DNA from: VAXT01 sp963698015
GTDB lineage: Bacteria > Actinomycetota > Thermoleophilia > Gaiellales > Gaiellaceae
Reading direction: 5' to 3'
Length of the DNA: 64,000 nucleotides
Assembly: GCA_963698015.1 (NCBI GenBank)
Contig: OY969109.1
Location: forward strand, 1,550,001-1,614,000
Made by a program: the position numbers and the translations under genes. Numbering within the stretch: position 1 is the stretch's first letter; each line of letters starts with the position of its first letter. This document shows positions 24,845-34,281 of this stretch, piece by piece. Under the pieces are notes generated by a model, which saw only the letters and a list, made by a program, of their open reading frames with translations, was not told the DNA's origin and did no database searches.

Positions 24845-26247
24845 GCGCGCCAGCGGTCCCAGGCGGGGCCGAGCAGCGGATCCTCCATCCAGACGGGGGC
24901 GATCCGCTCCGCGGGCGGGATCTGCGCCTCCGCGCCGAGCTTCTCACCGCGCTTCACATGCGAGAGGCCGTGATGGAGCCAGCAGAGCGTCGCGAGCGGC
25001 CCGACCGCTTCCGCGGGAATCCCGAGCCCGGACACGTAGCGCCGGATCGACTCGAAGAGCGTTCGCGAGGCAGACAGCTCTCCGCGGAGGAGCCGGATCG
25101 CATGCTCGGCGCGCTGCTCGGCGGTTCGCGCCCCGTCGAGCTGCCCGAGCGCGTCCACGGCGAAGTAGAGGAGGTCCCAGAGGGGCAGCCCGTCGGCGCA
25201 GGCGGACTCCCAGTCGAGGATCGTGAACTCGCCGGGCGCGGCCCAGACGGTGTTCCACGTGCCGAGGTCGTTGTGCTGGAGCACCGCGGGCAGCTCGGGG
25301 AGGCCGGAGAGGAGGCTCGCGGCCGCTTCCCAGCGGGGCAGGACCTCCCGCTCCAGCCGGGCGAGCTCCTCGCCCAGCGCGCCCACGGTCGCTGTCTGCG
25401 CTCCGACGTCCGAGACCCAGGCCATGAGGTCTGTGAACGCCTGCCGTCCGCGAGCCCGATCGCGCGCGAGGAGTGTCGAGAGCCGCTCGCCGACGGCCGC
25501 GCTCTCGACGGACGCGTGGCGCCGCTCGACCTCGAACCGCCCGAGGAGGCGCGGAGCGTGCCGGAACGCAGCTCCGCCGGCCGCCTCGACGAGCGCGAGG
25601 CCCGCCTCGTCCTTCGCGAACGGCTCGTCGTACCCCGGCACGCGAGCCGTCTTGACCACCCATCCCGGATTACGAGCGCCCGGGGCGAACACGTGGAAGA
25701 CCGCGCGCGTGAGGTCGTCGCCCTGGCCGAGCGTCAGGAACCATCCCGCGTCGGCCGGAACTCCGAAGCGCGCTGCGGCCGCGATTGTCGCCGGCGGGCC
25801 GGGCTCACGCAGGCCGAGGGCTTGCAGGGGGCGCGGGTCCGGAACGAAGCGCGCCAGTGACGCGAGCGCTCGATTCCGTACCTGCTTCGCGCGCGTGTCC
25901 GCGGGCCGCCAGGTGGTCAGCGCGTAGCCGACCGGGGCGTCGCGCTCGAGCGGCAGCAGGAGGTCCGGCGCCTCGATGCTCGGAAGCGGGAGACAGCGCG
26001 TCGTCGCGTAGTCGGCTCGCCGCAGCTTCCGCGCACCCCCGCGGCCCTCGAGCACGACCGCGCGGGCGCCGAGCCCGAGCGCCTCGGCTGCTCGCTCGAC
26101 CGGGGCGACCGCAAGGTCGAGGTCCGTGTCCGCGAGCTCGACGCCGGCCTCGTCGAGGCCGTGGCGCCAATCGTCGAGCCCGATGACCGCGGCGCGGCGG
26201 ACGGCGTGGGGGAGCGCGAACCGGAGGTCGACCCGCCGGAGGCTCAC
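24841..26247 (-). CDS. Aminoglycoside-phosphotransferase-fold protein with N-terminal extension
   Basis: A 468-aa protein. The C-terminal half is an APH/choline-kinase-like domain with catalytic HNDLGTWNTVW (H-x-D-x4-N pattern) near residue 335 and Mg-binding ILDWESA after it. The N-terminal 130 residues (VDLRFALPHAVRRAAVIGLDDWRHGLDEAG onward) are not recognised. In polysaccharide loci such proteins may phosphorylate a sugar or lipid-linked intermediate; antibiotic resistance should not be assumed. It starts at GTG 26247 overlapping the TGA of the deacetylase gene, making a three-gene minus-strand operon GT4-deacetylase-phosphotransferase. Confidence 0.8.
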   Translation of the reverse strand: MSLRRVDLRFALPHAVRRAAVIGLDDWRHGLDEAGVELADTDLDLAVAPVERAAEALGLGARAVVLEGRGGARKLRRADYATTRCLPLPSIEAPDLLLPLERDAPVGYALTTWRPADTRAKQVRNRALASLARFVPDPRPLQALGLREPGPPATIAAAARFGVPADAGWFLTLGQGDDLTRAVFHVFAPGARNPGWVVKTARVPGYDEPFAKDEAGLALVEAAGGAAFRHAPRLLGRFEVERRHASVESAAVGERLSTLLARDRARGRQAFTDLMAWVSDVGAQTATVGALGEELARLEREVLPRWEAAASLLSGLPELPAVLQHNDLGTWNTVWAAPGEFTILDWESACADGLPLWDLLYFAVDALGQLDGARTAEQRAEHAIRLLRGELSASRTLFESIRRYVSGLGIPAEAVGPLATLCWLHHGLSHVKRGEKLGAEAQIPPAERIAPVWMEDPLLGPAWDRWRA

Positions 26248-27449
26248 GAGCGACGTCGCCAGGGCGGCGCCTCGCCGGTCACGACCTTCCACAGCACCGT
26301 CAGCGGCCCGTCAGGGGCGTGCACGGCGATCCGCCGCAGGCACCAGGGGTCGGTTCCGACTCCGTTGCGCCCCTTGGTCGTGGCCCACGCGGCTCGATAC
26401 CCGGCCGAGACCGTCGCCGCCCGCACCGCCTCGTCGTGACTTCCGTGCGGGTAGGCGAAGAGCGGCCACGCGCCGGGCAGCCGCTCGCGGAGATCGGCGA
26501 GCGAGCCGGCGATCTCGCCCTCGAGCTCGGCGGCGTCGAGGCCTGCGAGGCGACGGTGCTTGCGGGCGTGGGCGCCGACGATCACGCCGTCGCGCGCGAG
26601 CTCCTCGAGCTCGGCCCAGGAGAGAAGCGGCTCGCCGTCCACCCATCCGGCCGAGCCGCCGACCTCGCGCGTGCAGACGAAGAGCTGCGGCGCCGTGTCG
26701 GCGTGTGCGGCGAGCGGGCCTCCGCAGTCGGCCATGCCGTCATCGACGGTGACGACGAACGCACGGCGTGGGAGCGGGCCGTTGCCTTCATGGAACTCGA
26801 GCACCTGCTCGGCGGTCAGCGGGCGGAAACCGAGCCGGCGCAGGAGGCGGAGCTGGGCGGCGAAGCGGCTCGGGTCGAGGTCGATGCGGTCCTGGCCGGG
26901 CTTTCCGTCGCCGGCGAGCCTGTGGTAGAGGAGCGCGCAGTAGGAGACCGTGAGGCGGCGCCACTCGTTGCGCGTCGCCGCGGATCGTACGCCTGCCCAG
27001 AACGCGCGATCGGCCGCGGCCCGAAGCAGCGAAACGTTTCCTCGACCCGGGAGCGGGAGCCGCCTCGTCATCCGATGGCGGGGCCCGGCTTCGCACCAGG
27101 CCCCGATCTGAAGCTCGGTCAGGAGCGTCGGGTCGCCGCGGAGCACGTCGACCGACGAGCGGCCGCGCTTCTTGCAGAGCTCGAGCAGCGCGCGTGGTCC
27201 GGACAGCTCGTCCGGAGCGCCCCACTCGAGACTCACGCCGAGCCGGCGGAGCCGTACGGCCAGCGCCTCGGCGTGGGCCGCGCCGGCGGGCAGCCCGCGG
27301 GCCGCCTCCTCCAGCAACGAAGACTGCGCCGAGACGCGGTGCACGATCCGATCGAACGGCCCGACCAGCACGCGATTCGTGGCGACGAGGGTCGACGCCT
27401 CGGTGACGTGGCTCGGACCGGCGATGGAGTGCAGCGTCGCTTCGCTCAC
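26244..27449 (-). CDS. Polysaccharide deacetylase with uncharacterised N-terminal domain
   Basis: A 401-aa protein. Residues about 175-400 form a NodB/CE4 domain: YHRLAGDG near its start, metal Asp in FVVTVDDGMAD, HxxxH metal pair in GAHARKHRRL, and FAYPHGSHDEAVRAATVSAGYRAAW. It would remove acetyl groups from an N-acetylated polymer. The first 170 residues (with RRLGVSLEWGAPDELSGPRAL and MTRRLPLPGRG) do not resemble CE4 and are unknown to me. No signal peptide is visible, which is unusual for a deacetylase and suggests a cytoplasmic or lipid-linked substrate. Confidence 0.85.
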   Translation of the reverse strand: MSEATLHSIAGPSHVTEASTLVATNRVLVGPFDRIVHRVSAQSSLLEEAARGLPAGAAHAEALAVRLRRLGVSLEWGAPDELSGPRALLELCKKRGRSSVDVLRGDPTLLTELQIGAWCEAGPRHRMTRRLPLPGRGNVSLLRAAADRAFWAGVRSAATRNEWRRLTVSYCALLYHRLAGDGKPGQDRIDLDPSRFAAQLRLLRRLGFRPLTAEQVLEFHEGNGPLPRRAFVVTVDDGMADCGGPLAAHADTAPQLFVCTREVGGSAGWVDGEPLLSWAELEELARDGVIVGAHARKHRRLAGLDAAELEGEIAGSLADLRERLPGAWPLFAYPHGSHDEAVRAATVSAGYRAAWATTKGRNGVGTDPWCLRRIAVHAPDGPLTVLWKVVTGEAPPWRRRS

Positions 27450-28498
27450 CGGCCGAGCGCCTCCTCGTAGACCTGCACGGTCTCGGCCACCATCTTCTCG
27501 ACGCTGAACCGGTCGCGCGCTCGCGCGTGTGCAGCGGCACCCAGCGTGCGGCGCCGCTCGGGGGACGCGGCCAGTTCGTGGAGCGCGGAGGCGAGGGCCT
27601 CGGGGTCATCGGGAGGAACGACGAGCCCGACTCCGTCGAGGGCGAGGCGCACGTCGCCGACGTCGCTCGCAACGCAGGGCAGGCCGCTCATCATCGCCTC
27701 GAGCAGCGCGAACGGCAGCCCCTCCCAGCGCGAGGGGAGGCAGAAGGCCTCGAGCTCCGCGTGGAACGACGGCACGTCGTCGACGAAGCCCCGGAGGTCG
27801 ACGGCGAGCCCGTCCGCCTGCGCGGCGAGCGCGGCGCGGTCGGGGCCGTCGCCGGCGATCACCGTCTCGACCGGCACGCCGTCCTGCCGGAGCCGGCGGA
27901 CCGCCTCGATCAGCACGTCGAATCCCTTCTGCTCGGTGAGACGGCCGATCGCACCGACGCGGAACGGCCCTTCGCCGAGGGTTACCTCCGCAGGTCGCTC
28001 CTCGACCCCGTTCGCAATCACCCGTACGTCGCGCAACGCAAGGTCCTCTCCGAGCTGGCGACGAGTTTCCTCGGACACTGCGATGAACCCGGCGAGTCGT
28101 CCATACGCGCGGCGCAGGATCGCACTTTGAGCGGCGCTCTCGATGGGCGCGACGATGTGCAGGGTCGCGACCGCGCGCATCCGGAGCAGAGCACAAAGCC
28201 CGAGGATGTGACGGTTGTTGGCCGCCGTCGCCATGTTCACGTGCACGAGGTCGGGCCGCGTCCCGCGCAGCGCCCGGCCTGCCTGCGCGAGGCGCACGAC
28301 GTCAGCCTTCCCGCGCGGCCGCTCGAACGTGACCAGGGCGTCACCGGCTGCCTCGCGAAGCTGCTCGGGGACGTCGGGCGTCGCGAGCAATGTCCGCTCG
28401 AAGCGCTCCGGAAGGCCGCGCAGCAGATGCGCCGCGTAGGCCTCGGCGCCGCCGTAGACGTCGCTGTCGACGACGATCGTCACGCGGGTCGGGCCCAT
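27446..28498 (-). CDS. GT4 family glycosyltransferase
   Basis: A 350-aa GT-B enzyme. N-domain MGPTRVTIVVDSDVYGGAEAYAAHLL, GAEAY-type acceptor loop. C-domain FRVGAIGRLTEQKGFDVLIEA, then CLPSRWEGLPFALLEAMMSGLPCVASDVGDVRLAL with the conserved E-x7-E. First gene of a minus-strand operon whose stops and starts overlap. Divergent from the methyltransferase gene, 64 bp away. Confidence 0.9.
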   Translation of the reverse strand: MGPTRVTIVVDSDVYGGAEAYAAHLLRGLPERFERTLLATPDVPEQLREAAGDALVTFERPRGKADVVRLAQAGRALRGTRPDLVHVNMATAANNRHILGLCALLRMRAVATLHIVAPIESAAQSAILRRAYGRLAGFIAVSEETRRQLGEDLALRDVRVIANGVEERPAEVTLGEGPFRVGAIGRLTEQKGFDVLIEAVRRLRQDGVPVETVIAGDGPDRAALAAQADGLAVDLRGFVDDVPSFHAELEAFCLPSRWEGLPFALLEAMMSGLPCVASDVGDVRLALDGVGLVVPPDDPEALASALHELAASPERRRTLGAAAHARARDRFSVEKMVAETVQVYEEALGR

Positions 28499-28562
28499 GG
28501 CACGGACGTTACTGCCCGCCGAGGATGCGCTAACCCGACCGAGCTACGATCATTCGAGGCCG

Positions 28563-29297
28563 ATGTCCACGTTCCGTGAACGCATCGAGCGTCGGCTCCG
28601 CCACCTGCCCCCTGAGAGGCGCCTTCGCTTCATGCTCGCGCTTCGTTCGCTCGACGGCTTCGCGGACGGCGCACCGCTTCGCGTCCTCGATGCGGGCGCC
28701 GGCGAAGGGCTCCTGTCGCTCACCATCGCGCGGCAGTACCCGGACTGGACGGTCGTGGCGGCGGATCTCCGTCAGGACGCGCTCGAGCGCGGACGTGCGG
28801 ACGCCGATCGGGAGGGCCTGCCCAACGTGCGCTTCGAGCCGATCGATGTCACGCGCCCGATTCCCGGCGGTGGCTACGACGTCGTGCTCGCGATGGAGTG
28901 CCTGGAGGAGATCCCCGACGACGAGGCCGCGACGGCCGCCTTTGCCGGAGCGCTCCGTCCCGATGGGCTCCTGCTCGTCCATGTCCCCGAGCGGAGCTGG
29001 CAGCCGGTATTGCGGAGCAGCGCCACGACCTGGAAGGACGAGGTCCGGCACGGCTACTCGCGGACCGAGCTCGTCGCGCTCCTCGAGCGGCACGGGCTTC
29101 ACGTCGAGCGCCTGACGCCCACGAGCCGCGGCACCGTGAGGATCGCCCAGGAAGTGCGGGACCGGATCAAGACCGCGCGGCCCGCAGTGCGCGCACTCGC
29201 GTACCCGCCGCTGACCGCGGCGCTCTGGCTCGAGCGCCTCGGAGTGACGTGGGGGCCGGCCCGCGCGCTCTACGCCGAGGCCCGGAAGCCGGTATGA
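28563..29297 (+). CDS. SAM-dependent methyltransferase
   Basis: A 244-aa class I methyltransferase. SAM-binding motif I LRVLDAGAGEGLLSLTIARQ (about residues 39-58), acidic post-I VVAADLRQDALERG, and motif IV region GGYDVVLAMECLEEIPDDEA. It starts at ATG 28563, 12 bp after a -10-like TACGAT (28545-28550), so the mRNA may have almost no leader. It is the first gene of the plus-strand polysaccharide operon and may methylate a sugar or cap a chain. Confidence 0.85.
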   Translation: MSTFRERIERRLRHLPPERRLRFMLALRSLDGFADGAPLRVLDAGAGEGLLSLTIARQYPDWTVVAADLRQDALERGRADADREGLPNVRFEPIDVTRPIPGGGYDVVLAMECLEEIPDDEAATAAFAGALRPDGLLLVHVPERSWQPVLRSSATTWKDEVRHGYSRTELVALLERHGLHVERLTPTSRGTVRIAQEVRDRIKTARPAVRALAYPPLTAALWLERLGVTWGPARALYAEARKPV

Positions 29298-30301
29298 GGC
29301 GGGTCCTCGTCCCGGAGCCGGACGGGCAGGTGCAGCCCGGCGCTCCCCCTCGCTTCTCGGTGCTCATCCGCACGTATCAGAACGCGGATTCGGTTGTGCC
29401 CGCCGTCGAATCCGCGCTCGAGCAGACGCTCCCGCCGTTCGAGGTGGTCGTGTACGACGACGGGTCGACCGACGGCACGGACGAGGTGCTCACGCCTTTG
29501 CGCGACCGCATCGTGTACGTCTGGGGGGAGAACATGGGCGCGGCGCAGGCGTTCAACGAGGCGATGAACGTTGCGACGGGCGAGTTCGTCGTCGTGCTCG
29601 ACGCCGACGACGTCTTCGAGCCGCAGCGGATCGAGGCGCTGTCCGAGCTGGCCGCGGCTCGACCCGATCTCGACATCGTGACGACGGATGCGGTCTGGGA
29701 GTTACGCGGACATGACGTCGGCCGTTTCAACGGCGAGGCGAACCCGTTCGAGGTCGAGGACCAGCGCGCCGTCATCTTCGAGCGCTGCTTCATCGCCGCC
29801 CCGGGCGTCAGGCGGGACGCCGTGCTGGCGGTCGGAGGGCAGGAGCCCAGGCTCGAGGTGGCCGCGGATTGGGACTGCTGGATGCGGATGATCGTCGGCG
29901 GGTCGAAGGCCGGATCCGTCGACGAGCCGCTCCTGCGGTACCGCCTGCGAGAGGGCAGCGTCAGCTCGAGTCGGATGAAGGCATTCGAGACTCGCGTGGC
30001 GATGCTCGAGCGGCTCCGGACGAGCCCCGCGCTGAAGGACGCCGATCTCCGCGCGTACGAGCAGGCTCTTTCGCGACACCGGCAGACGCTCGCGCTCGCA
30101 AGGGCCTACGACGCGGCCCACCGGGGTACCGCTGACGCCCGTGAGCTGGCGCTCGCGGTAGTCCACGAGCCCGCTCATGGTCGTAAGACGAGGCTCAAGG
30201 CTGCGCTTCTCGCGGTGACGCCGTCTGCGCTCCGTTCCCGGCTCGTCGACCGGCTCGGATTCGCGCCGCGTCCCCGCCGCGAGGTTGGGGGCTCCGACTG
30301 A
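29294..30301 (+). CDS. GT2 family glycosyltransferase
   Basis: A 335-aa GT-A enzyme: FSVLIRTYQNADSVVPAVES, EVVVYDDGSTDGTDEVL, DxD motif in VVVLDADDVFEPQRIEA (about residue 105), and late EVAADWDCWMRMIV. The C-terminal 100 residues are helical and basic. It overlaps the methyltransferase (ATGA) and is coupled to the flippase. It is paralogous in layout to the GT2 at 31878. Confidence 0.9.
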   Translation: MRRVLVPEPDGQVQPGAPPRFSVLIRTYQNADSVVPAVESALEQTLPPFEVVVYDDGSTDGTDEVLTPLRDRIVYVWGENMGAAQAFNEAMNVATGEFVVVLDADDVFEPQRIEALSELAAARPDLDIVTTDAVWELRGHDVGRFNGEANPFEVEDQRAVIFERCFIAAPGVRRDAVLAVGGQEPRLEVAADWDCWMRMIVGGSKAGSVDEPLLRYRLREGSVSSSRMKAFETRVAMLERLRTSPALKDADLRAYEQALSRHRQTLALARAYDAAHRGTADARELALAVVHEPAHGRKTRLKAALLAVTPSALRSRLVDRLGFAPRPRREVGGSD

Positions 30302-31881
30302 GCCTCGAATCGACGACCAACCCGACGGCGCAGGGCGAGGACGCGGCGGCCGCGACCACCGGCGCGTCGGTGCTGCGCGGCGGCGGCTGGAACCTCGTCG
30401 GACGGTTCGTCCCGCAGCTCGCGCTGATCGTCCTCTCGATCGCGGCGGCGCGTTTTCTCGGCCCGCACCAGTTCGGCCGCCAGAGCTTCATCGCCTTCGT
30501 CGAGGTCTCGCTGGTGATGCTCCTCGCGGGTGGATTTCCGCAGGCGCTCGCGCGCTTCGCCGGAGATGCGGTTGGCCGCCGTCGCCCCGGGGTCGTCCTG
30601 AGCTTCACGCGTGGGGCGAGTCGAGTGGCGTACGCAGGCGCCGTCGTCGGAGCCGGCCTCATGATCGCGATCGGGCTCTCGGGCGCGACGCCGGAGGCCG
30701 CGTGGTATCTGGCTGCCGTGGTCGTCGCGGCGTCGCTGATCCAGCGCGTTTCGTCCGCGGTGCTCAACGGCCTGCAGCTGTGGCGAGCGGCCTCGCTCGT
30801 CGGAGTCGTCATGGCCGTTGTCGCGGCAGCCGCAACGGTGCTCGTGCTCTGGGCCGGAGGCGGGATCGTCGGCATGTTCGCCGTCGAGGCCGCCGTGACG
30901 CTCGCGAGCCTCGTCTGGCTGTGGTTCCTCGCGCGGAGGGCCGAGGCCCCCCTCGGGCCGCGCGAGCCGGTCGAGCCGCCGCTCAGGCGCGATTTCGTGC
31001 GCTACGCGCTCGTCGGGTCGGTCGGCGTCGTCCTCACGTTCGTCGTCTGGCGCCGGTCCGAGTTCTTCTTCCTGAACCACTACTCCGCCGACTCCGAGAT
31101 CGCCCTCTACTCCGTCGCTTTTTCCGCCGCTGCGACCTTGCTCCTCATCCCGCAGGCGCTCATCGGCGTCCTCTTGCCGGCCGTGGCGACGCTCCTCGGC
31201 GGCGGGGCGTCCGAGCGCATCCGCCAGGGCTTCGAACGTGCGATCAGGCTTCTGCTCGTGCTGATGCTCCCGGTGACGGCCTTCGCGATCGCTCTCGGGC
31301 CGCTCACCCTGCGGCTCATGTACGGCGAAGGTTTCCACGGCGTCGGTCCCGTCCTCATCCTGCTCCTGATTCCGCTCCCGATCGTGACGCTCATGAACCT
31401 GAGCTCGGTCGTGCTGCTCGGAATGGGCAAGCAGGGGTTCCAGCTCGCGAGCGGCGCGGTCGGCGCGCTGGCGAACATCGCTCTCGACTTCGCGTTGATC
31501 CCGCACTACGACGCCGTCGGCGCGGCGCTGGCGAACGCAGGTGGGCAACTCGTCTCGGGCCTGCCGATCCTGGTCTACGCGATACGCAGAATCGGAGTCA
31601 GGCGCTGGGAGCCCGCGGCACTCGCGCGGACGGCACTGGCGTCGGCCGGCGCCGGGATCGCCGGTTGGCTCGTGCAGTACTGGCTCGGGGGCGGCGTGGC
31701 GGGCCTCCTCGTCGGGCTCGCGGTCGCGGCGGCGCTCTTCGCCCTGCTGTCCGTGGTGCTGAGGATCCTGACCACCTTCGACGCGATCTGGCTGGACGAC
31801 ATGCTCGGGCGCCTGTTCGGCGGCCGTCTCGGACGCCTGATCCGGCTGTGCGCGCGGCCTCAACAGCGGGAGGCCGCATGA
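30298..31881 (+). CDS. Polysaccharide flippase (MATE/Wzx-like)
   Basis: An integral membrane protein of about 527 aa with 12 to 14 hydrophobic segments, typical of lipid-linked oligosaccharide flippases. The N-terminal VLRGGGWNLVGRFVPQLALIVLSIAAARFLGP is the family's start region. The first canonical start is GTG 30370 (503 aa), which leaves almost nothing before the first helix and has no ribosome-binding site. A CTG at 30298 overlaps the previous TGA (CTGA) after GAGGTTGGGGG, giving a 24-residue N-terminal tail; I prefer it but the start is uncertain. Followed by a GT2 gene with ATG overlap. Confidence 0.88.
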   Translation: MSLESTTNPTAQGEDAAAATTGASVLRGGGWNLVGRFVPQLALIVLSIAAARFLGPHQFGRQSFIAFVEVSLVMLLAGGFPQALARFAGDAVGRRRPGVVLSFTRGASRVAYAGAVVGAGLMIAIGLSGATPEAAWYLAAVVVAASLIQRVSSAVLNGLQLWRAASLVGVVMAVVAAAATVLVLWAGGGIVGMFAVEAAVTLASLVWLWFLARRAEAPLGPREPVEPPLRRDFVRYALVGSVGVVLTFVVWRRSEFFFLNHYSADSEIALYSVAFSAAATLLLIPQALIGVLLPAVATLLGGGASERIRQGFERAIRLLLVLMLPVTAFAIALGPLTLRLMYGEGFHGVGPVLILLLIPLPIVTLMNLSSVVLLGMGKQGFQLASGAVGALANIALDFALIPHYDAVGAALANAGGQLVSGLPILVYAIRRIGVRRWEPAALARTALASAGAGIAGWLVQYWLGGGVAGLLVGLAVAAALFALLSVVLRILTTFDAIWLDDMLGRLFGGRLGRLIRLCARPQQREAA

Positions 31882-32882
31882 CGTCGACACTCGCCCCGCG
31901 CGCACCTGAGGGCCTGGAGCCGGGGCCGGAGCCGTCCTTCAGCGTGATCATCGCCGCGTACAACGTCGCCGGTTTCATCGCCGAGGCGATCGAATCTGTG
32001 CTCGGACAGACGAAGCTCCCGCTCGAGGTGATCGTCTGCGACGACGGGTCCACGGACGACCTCATGGGCGCGGTCGCGCCGTACTCGGAGCGGATCACGC
32101 TCATCCGGAAGGAGAACGGCGGCCCGTCGACGGCCAGGAACGCGGCCGCCCGTGTTGCGTCCGGCGACTTCGTGGTCATTCTGGACGGAGACGACGTGTA
32201 CGTGCCCGAACGCCTCGAGGCGCTGGCCGACCTCGCGCGGGCGCGACCCGATCTCGACGTGCTGACGAGCGACGCCGTCCTCGAGGTCGACGGCGTGCCG
32301 GTGCGACGCTCCTATACGCCCGAGCTCCCGTTCGAGGTCGACGACCAGCGCTCGGCGATCCTGCGCTGGAACTTCGTCTTCGGGCTGGCGGCGGTGCGCC
32401 GCGAGCGATTCGCGGCGGTCGGCGGGTTCGACGAATCGATCCGGTATGCGGAGGACTGGGACCTCTGGGCGCGGCTGATCCTCGACGGATCGCGGGTGGG
32501 GGCCGTGCTGGAGCCGCTCGCGCGCTACCGGCTCCGCGCTGGAAGCCTCAGCGGCAGCCGCGCCAATCTGATCGCCGGCCGCATCCGCGTGCTGGAGAAG
32601 GCGGCCGGTCATCCGTCCCTGTCTGCGGCGGAGCGTCGAACGGTCGATGATTCGCTCGCCCTCGAGCGGCGCCGCCTCGCGCTCGCCGAGGCGCGGGCGG
32701 CTCTCGCGGGTGAGCTCCCGGATCCCCGGCGGCGCTCGCTGCGGGTCGTGTTCGGGCGGGGACACGGCCTGCGGACTCGCGCCAAGAGCCTGGCCGCGGC
32801 CGTCGCGCCGGGCTGGGCGGCAAGCCGGCTCGCCGCGGGCGACCGCGAGACGACCGGCGGCGTCCGCCTACCCGCGGGCTGA
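31878..32882 (+). CDS. GT2 family glycosyltransferase
   Basis: A 334-aa GT-A enzyme: FSVIIAAYNVAGFIAEAIES, VIVCDDGSTDDLMG, DxD in FVVILDGDDVYVPERLE, then VGGFDESIRYAEDWDLWARLI. Same fold and C-terminal helical tail as the enzyme at 29294, sharing about the same layout, so the two are probably old paralogues with different acceptors. The end overlaps the convergent glycosidase-like gene by 15 bp. Confidence 0.9.
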   Translation: MTSTLAPRAPEGLEPGPEPSFSVIIAAYNVAGFIAEAIESVLGQTKLPLEVIVCDDGSTDDLMGAVAPYSERITLIRKENGGPSTARNAAARVASGDFVVILDGDDVYVPERLEALADLARARPDLDVLTSDAVLEVDGVPVRRSYTPELPFEVDDQRSAILRWNFVFGLAAVRRERFAAVGGFDESIRYAEDWDLWARLILDGSRVGAVLEPLARYRLRAGSLSGSRANLIAGRIRVLEKAAGHPSLSAAERRTVDDSLALERRRLALAEARAALAGELPDPRRRSLRVVFGRGHGLRTRAKSLAAAVAPGWAASRLAAGDRETTGGVRLPAG

Positions 32883-34199
32883 GAAGGACCGTCCGGCCTT
32901 GCGGGCGACCCGGGCCGCTGCTCCGGAGCGGCGGCGCACGGTCAGCCGGAAGCAGCGTCGACGCCCGCACGCCGCCCGCAGGACAACGGCCTGCGCCGGC
33001 CCGACCGTGACCGTCGATCCGACCTTGCCGTGCGGGAGCACGTAGTTGCCGCCGAGCCTGACGCTCTGATAGGTCGAGGGCGACGGGTCGAGCACGACGA
33101 TCCCGTTCGCGAAGACGCGTTTCCACGCCACCCCGGCACGCACCCGCGGCCCGGCCGGTGCGCCGATGTCGGTCGTCCAGTCCGCGAAGTAGGGATCCTG
33201 CGCCTCGGGTGTCGTCGGCTCGAAGGCGAGGGCGCTCGGGCCGCCGTTCCAGTCGAGCAGGAAGCTCGCACGGGCGTAGCGCATCGAGCGCACGTCGCCG
33301 GAGGGCGCGTACGTGACGCCGACGAACGTCTTGCCCGCGGCCTGCGTGCGCGCGAACAGCGCCTGGCGCCCGCTCCAGTCGTCGTGCGTGCCGTCGTCCG
33401 TCAGCCAGCGGCTGTCGTCGCGGCCCCACTTCGAGAAGTACTCCTGGACGGCGCCGGACGAGTAGGAGACCCAGCGATCCCACCGGGCCCGGCCGTTCTG
33501 CGTCCACCAGTCGTCGAGCGCGATGTTCGGCATGGCCATGAAGCCCGCGGCACGCAGAGTGGGGCCGACGTGCGCGAGGAAGCTCTCGGACGCGCCGGTG
33601 TATGCGTCGGCCGTCGGATACCGCGCGATCGTGCGACCGCAGAGGTGCCAGGTCTCGGACTGGTTCACGTCGTCGAGCATGACGCCGTCCCAGGGCGCAG
33701 AGCGCAGGTCGGCCAGGACGTTGGCGAGCCAGGCCTGCTCGTACGAGGCGTCGCCGACGTCCATCTGCCACGCGCCGTGGAAGTCGCAGAACTCGATCCT
33801 CGCGCCGGTCGTGTCGGTCAGGAACCAATCGGGCCGGTTCGTGTCCGCCCAGCAGTAGCCGACGCCCGCCGGGAGCCTCACGTCGTCGACGCCGCCGTGG
33901 CACGCGTACGAGACGCTGGCCGCGGCGTCCTTGTAGACGAGCACCTTCAGGCCCGGGCTCGCGCTCTTCAGCTGGGGGATCAGCCTCGCCTGCCAGGAGT
34001 GCAGGACGACGTACGAGTAGCGGCCCGGGACGGAGAGGCCGTAGTCGGCGCAGCCGGTGCAGATGCGCAGCGCAGCCGTCGTCGGTGGGCCTTGCTGCCT
34101 CGGGATGCCGCGCGCGCTCTGTGCTCCACCGAGCAGGGGCAGCGCGAGTGCGAGGGCGGCGAGGAGGGTGCGGCGTGGGCGGCTGGACAAGCTGGGCAT
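32868..34199 (-). CDS. Secreted glycoside-hydrolase-like protein (GHL15 type)
   Basis: A 443-aa protein with a signal peptide (RTLLAALALALPLLGGAQSA). The central domain matches the putative glycosyl hydrolase family found in polysaccharide loci (DUF4015/GHL15-like): YVVLHSWQARLIPQLKSASPG, WDGVMLDDVN (likely catalytic acidic pair), GFMAMPNIALDDWW, and a C-terminal beta-domain with a basic tail. It might trim or release the exported polymer. Monocistronic, antisense to its neighbours. Confidence 0.75.
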   Translation of the reverse strand: MPSLSSRPRRTLLAALALALPLLGGAQSARGIPRQQGPPTTAALRICTGCADYGLSVPGRYSYVVLHSWQARLIPQLKSASPGLKVLVYKDAAASVSYACHGGVDDVRLPAGVGYCWADTNRPDWFLTDTTGARIEFCDFHGAWQMDVGDASYEQAWLANVLADLRSAPWDGVMLDDVNQSETWHLCGRTIARYPTADAYTGASESFLAHVGPTLRAAGFMAMPNIALDDWWTQNGRARWDRWVSYSSGAVQEYFSKWGRDDSRWLTDDGTHDDWSGRQALFARTQAAGKTFVGVTYAPSGDVRSMRYARASFLLDWNGGPSALAFEPTTPEAQDPYFADWTTDIGAPAGPRVRAGVAWKRVFANGIVVLDPSPSTYQSVRLGGNYVLPHGKVGSTVTVGPAQAVVLRAACGRRRCFRLTVRRRSGAAARVARKAGRSFSARG

Positions 34200-34281
34200 C
34201 CCTTGAAGACATGCCGCAGCTTTCGTCTTCGCATCGACGCCCCGCCGCGCAGGCGTGACACTCGAACAAGTGAAGCAGGTT

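Noticed and set aside
24841..26247. Aminoglycoside resistance gene
   Set aside because: The APH-fold motifs are shared by many sugar and choline kinases; context is polysaccharide synthesis and the N-terminal domain is unrelated to resistance enzymes.
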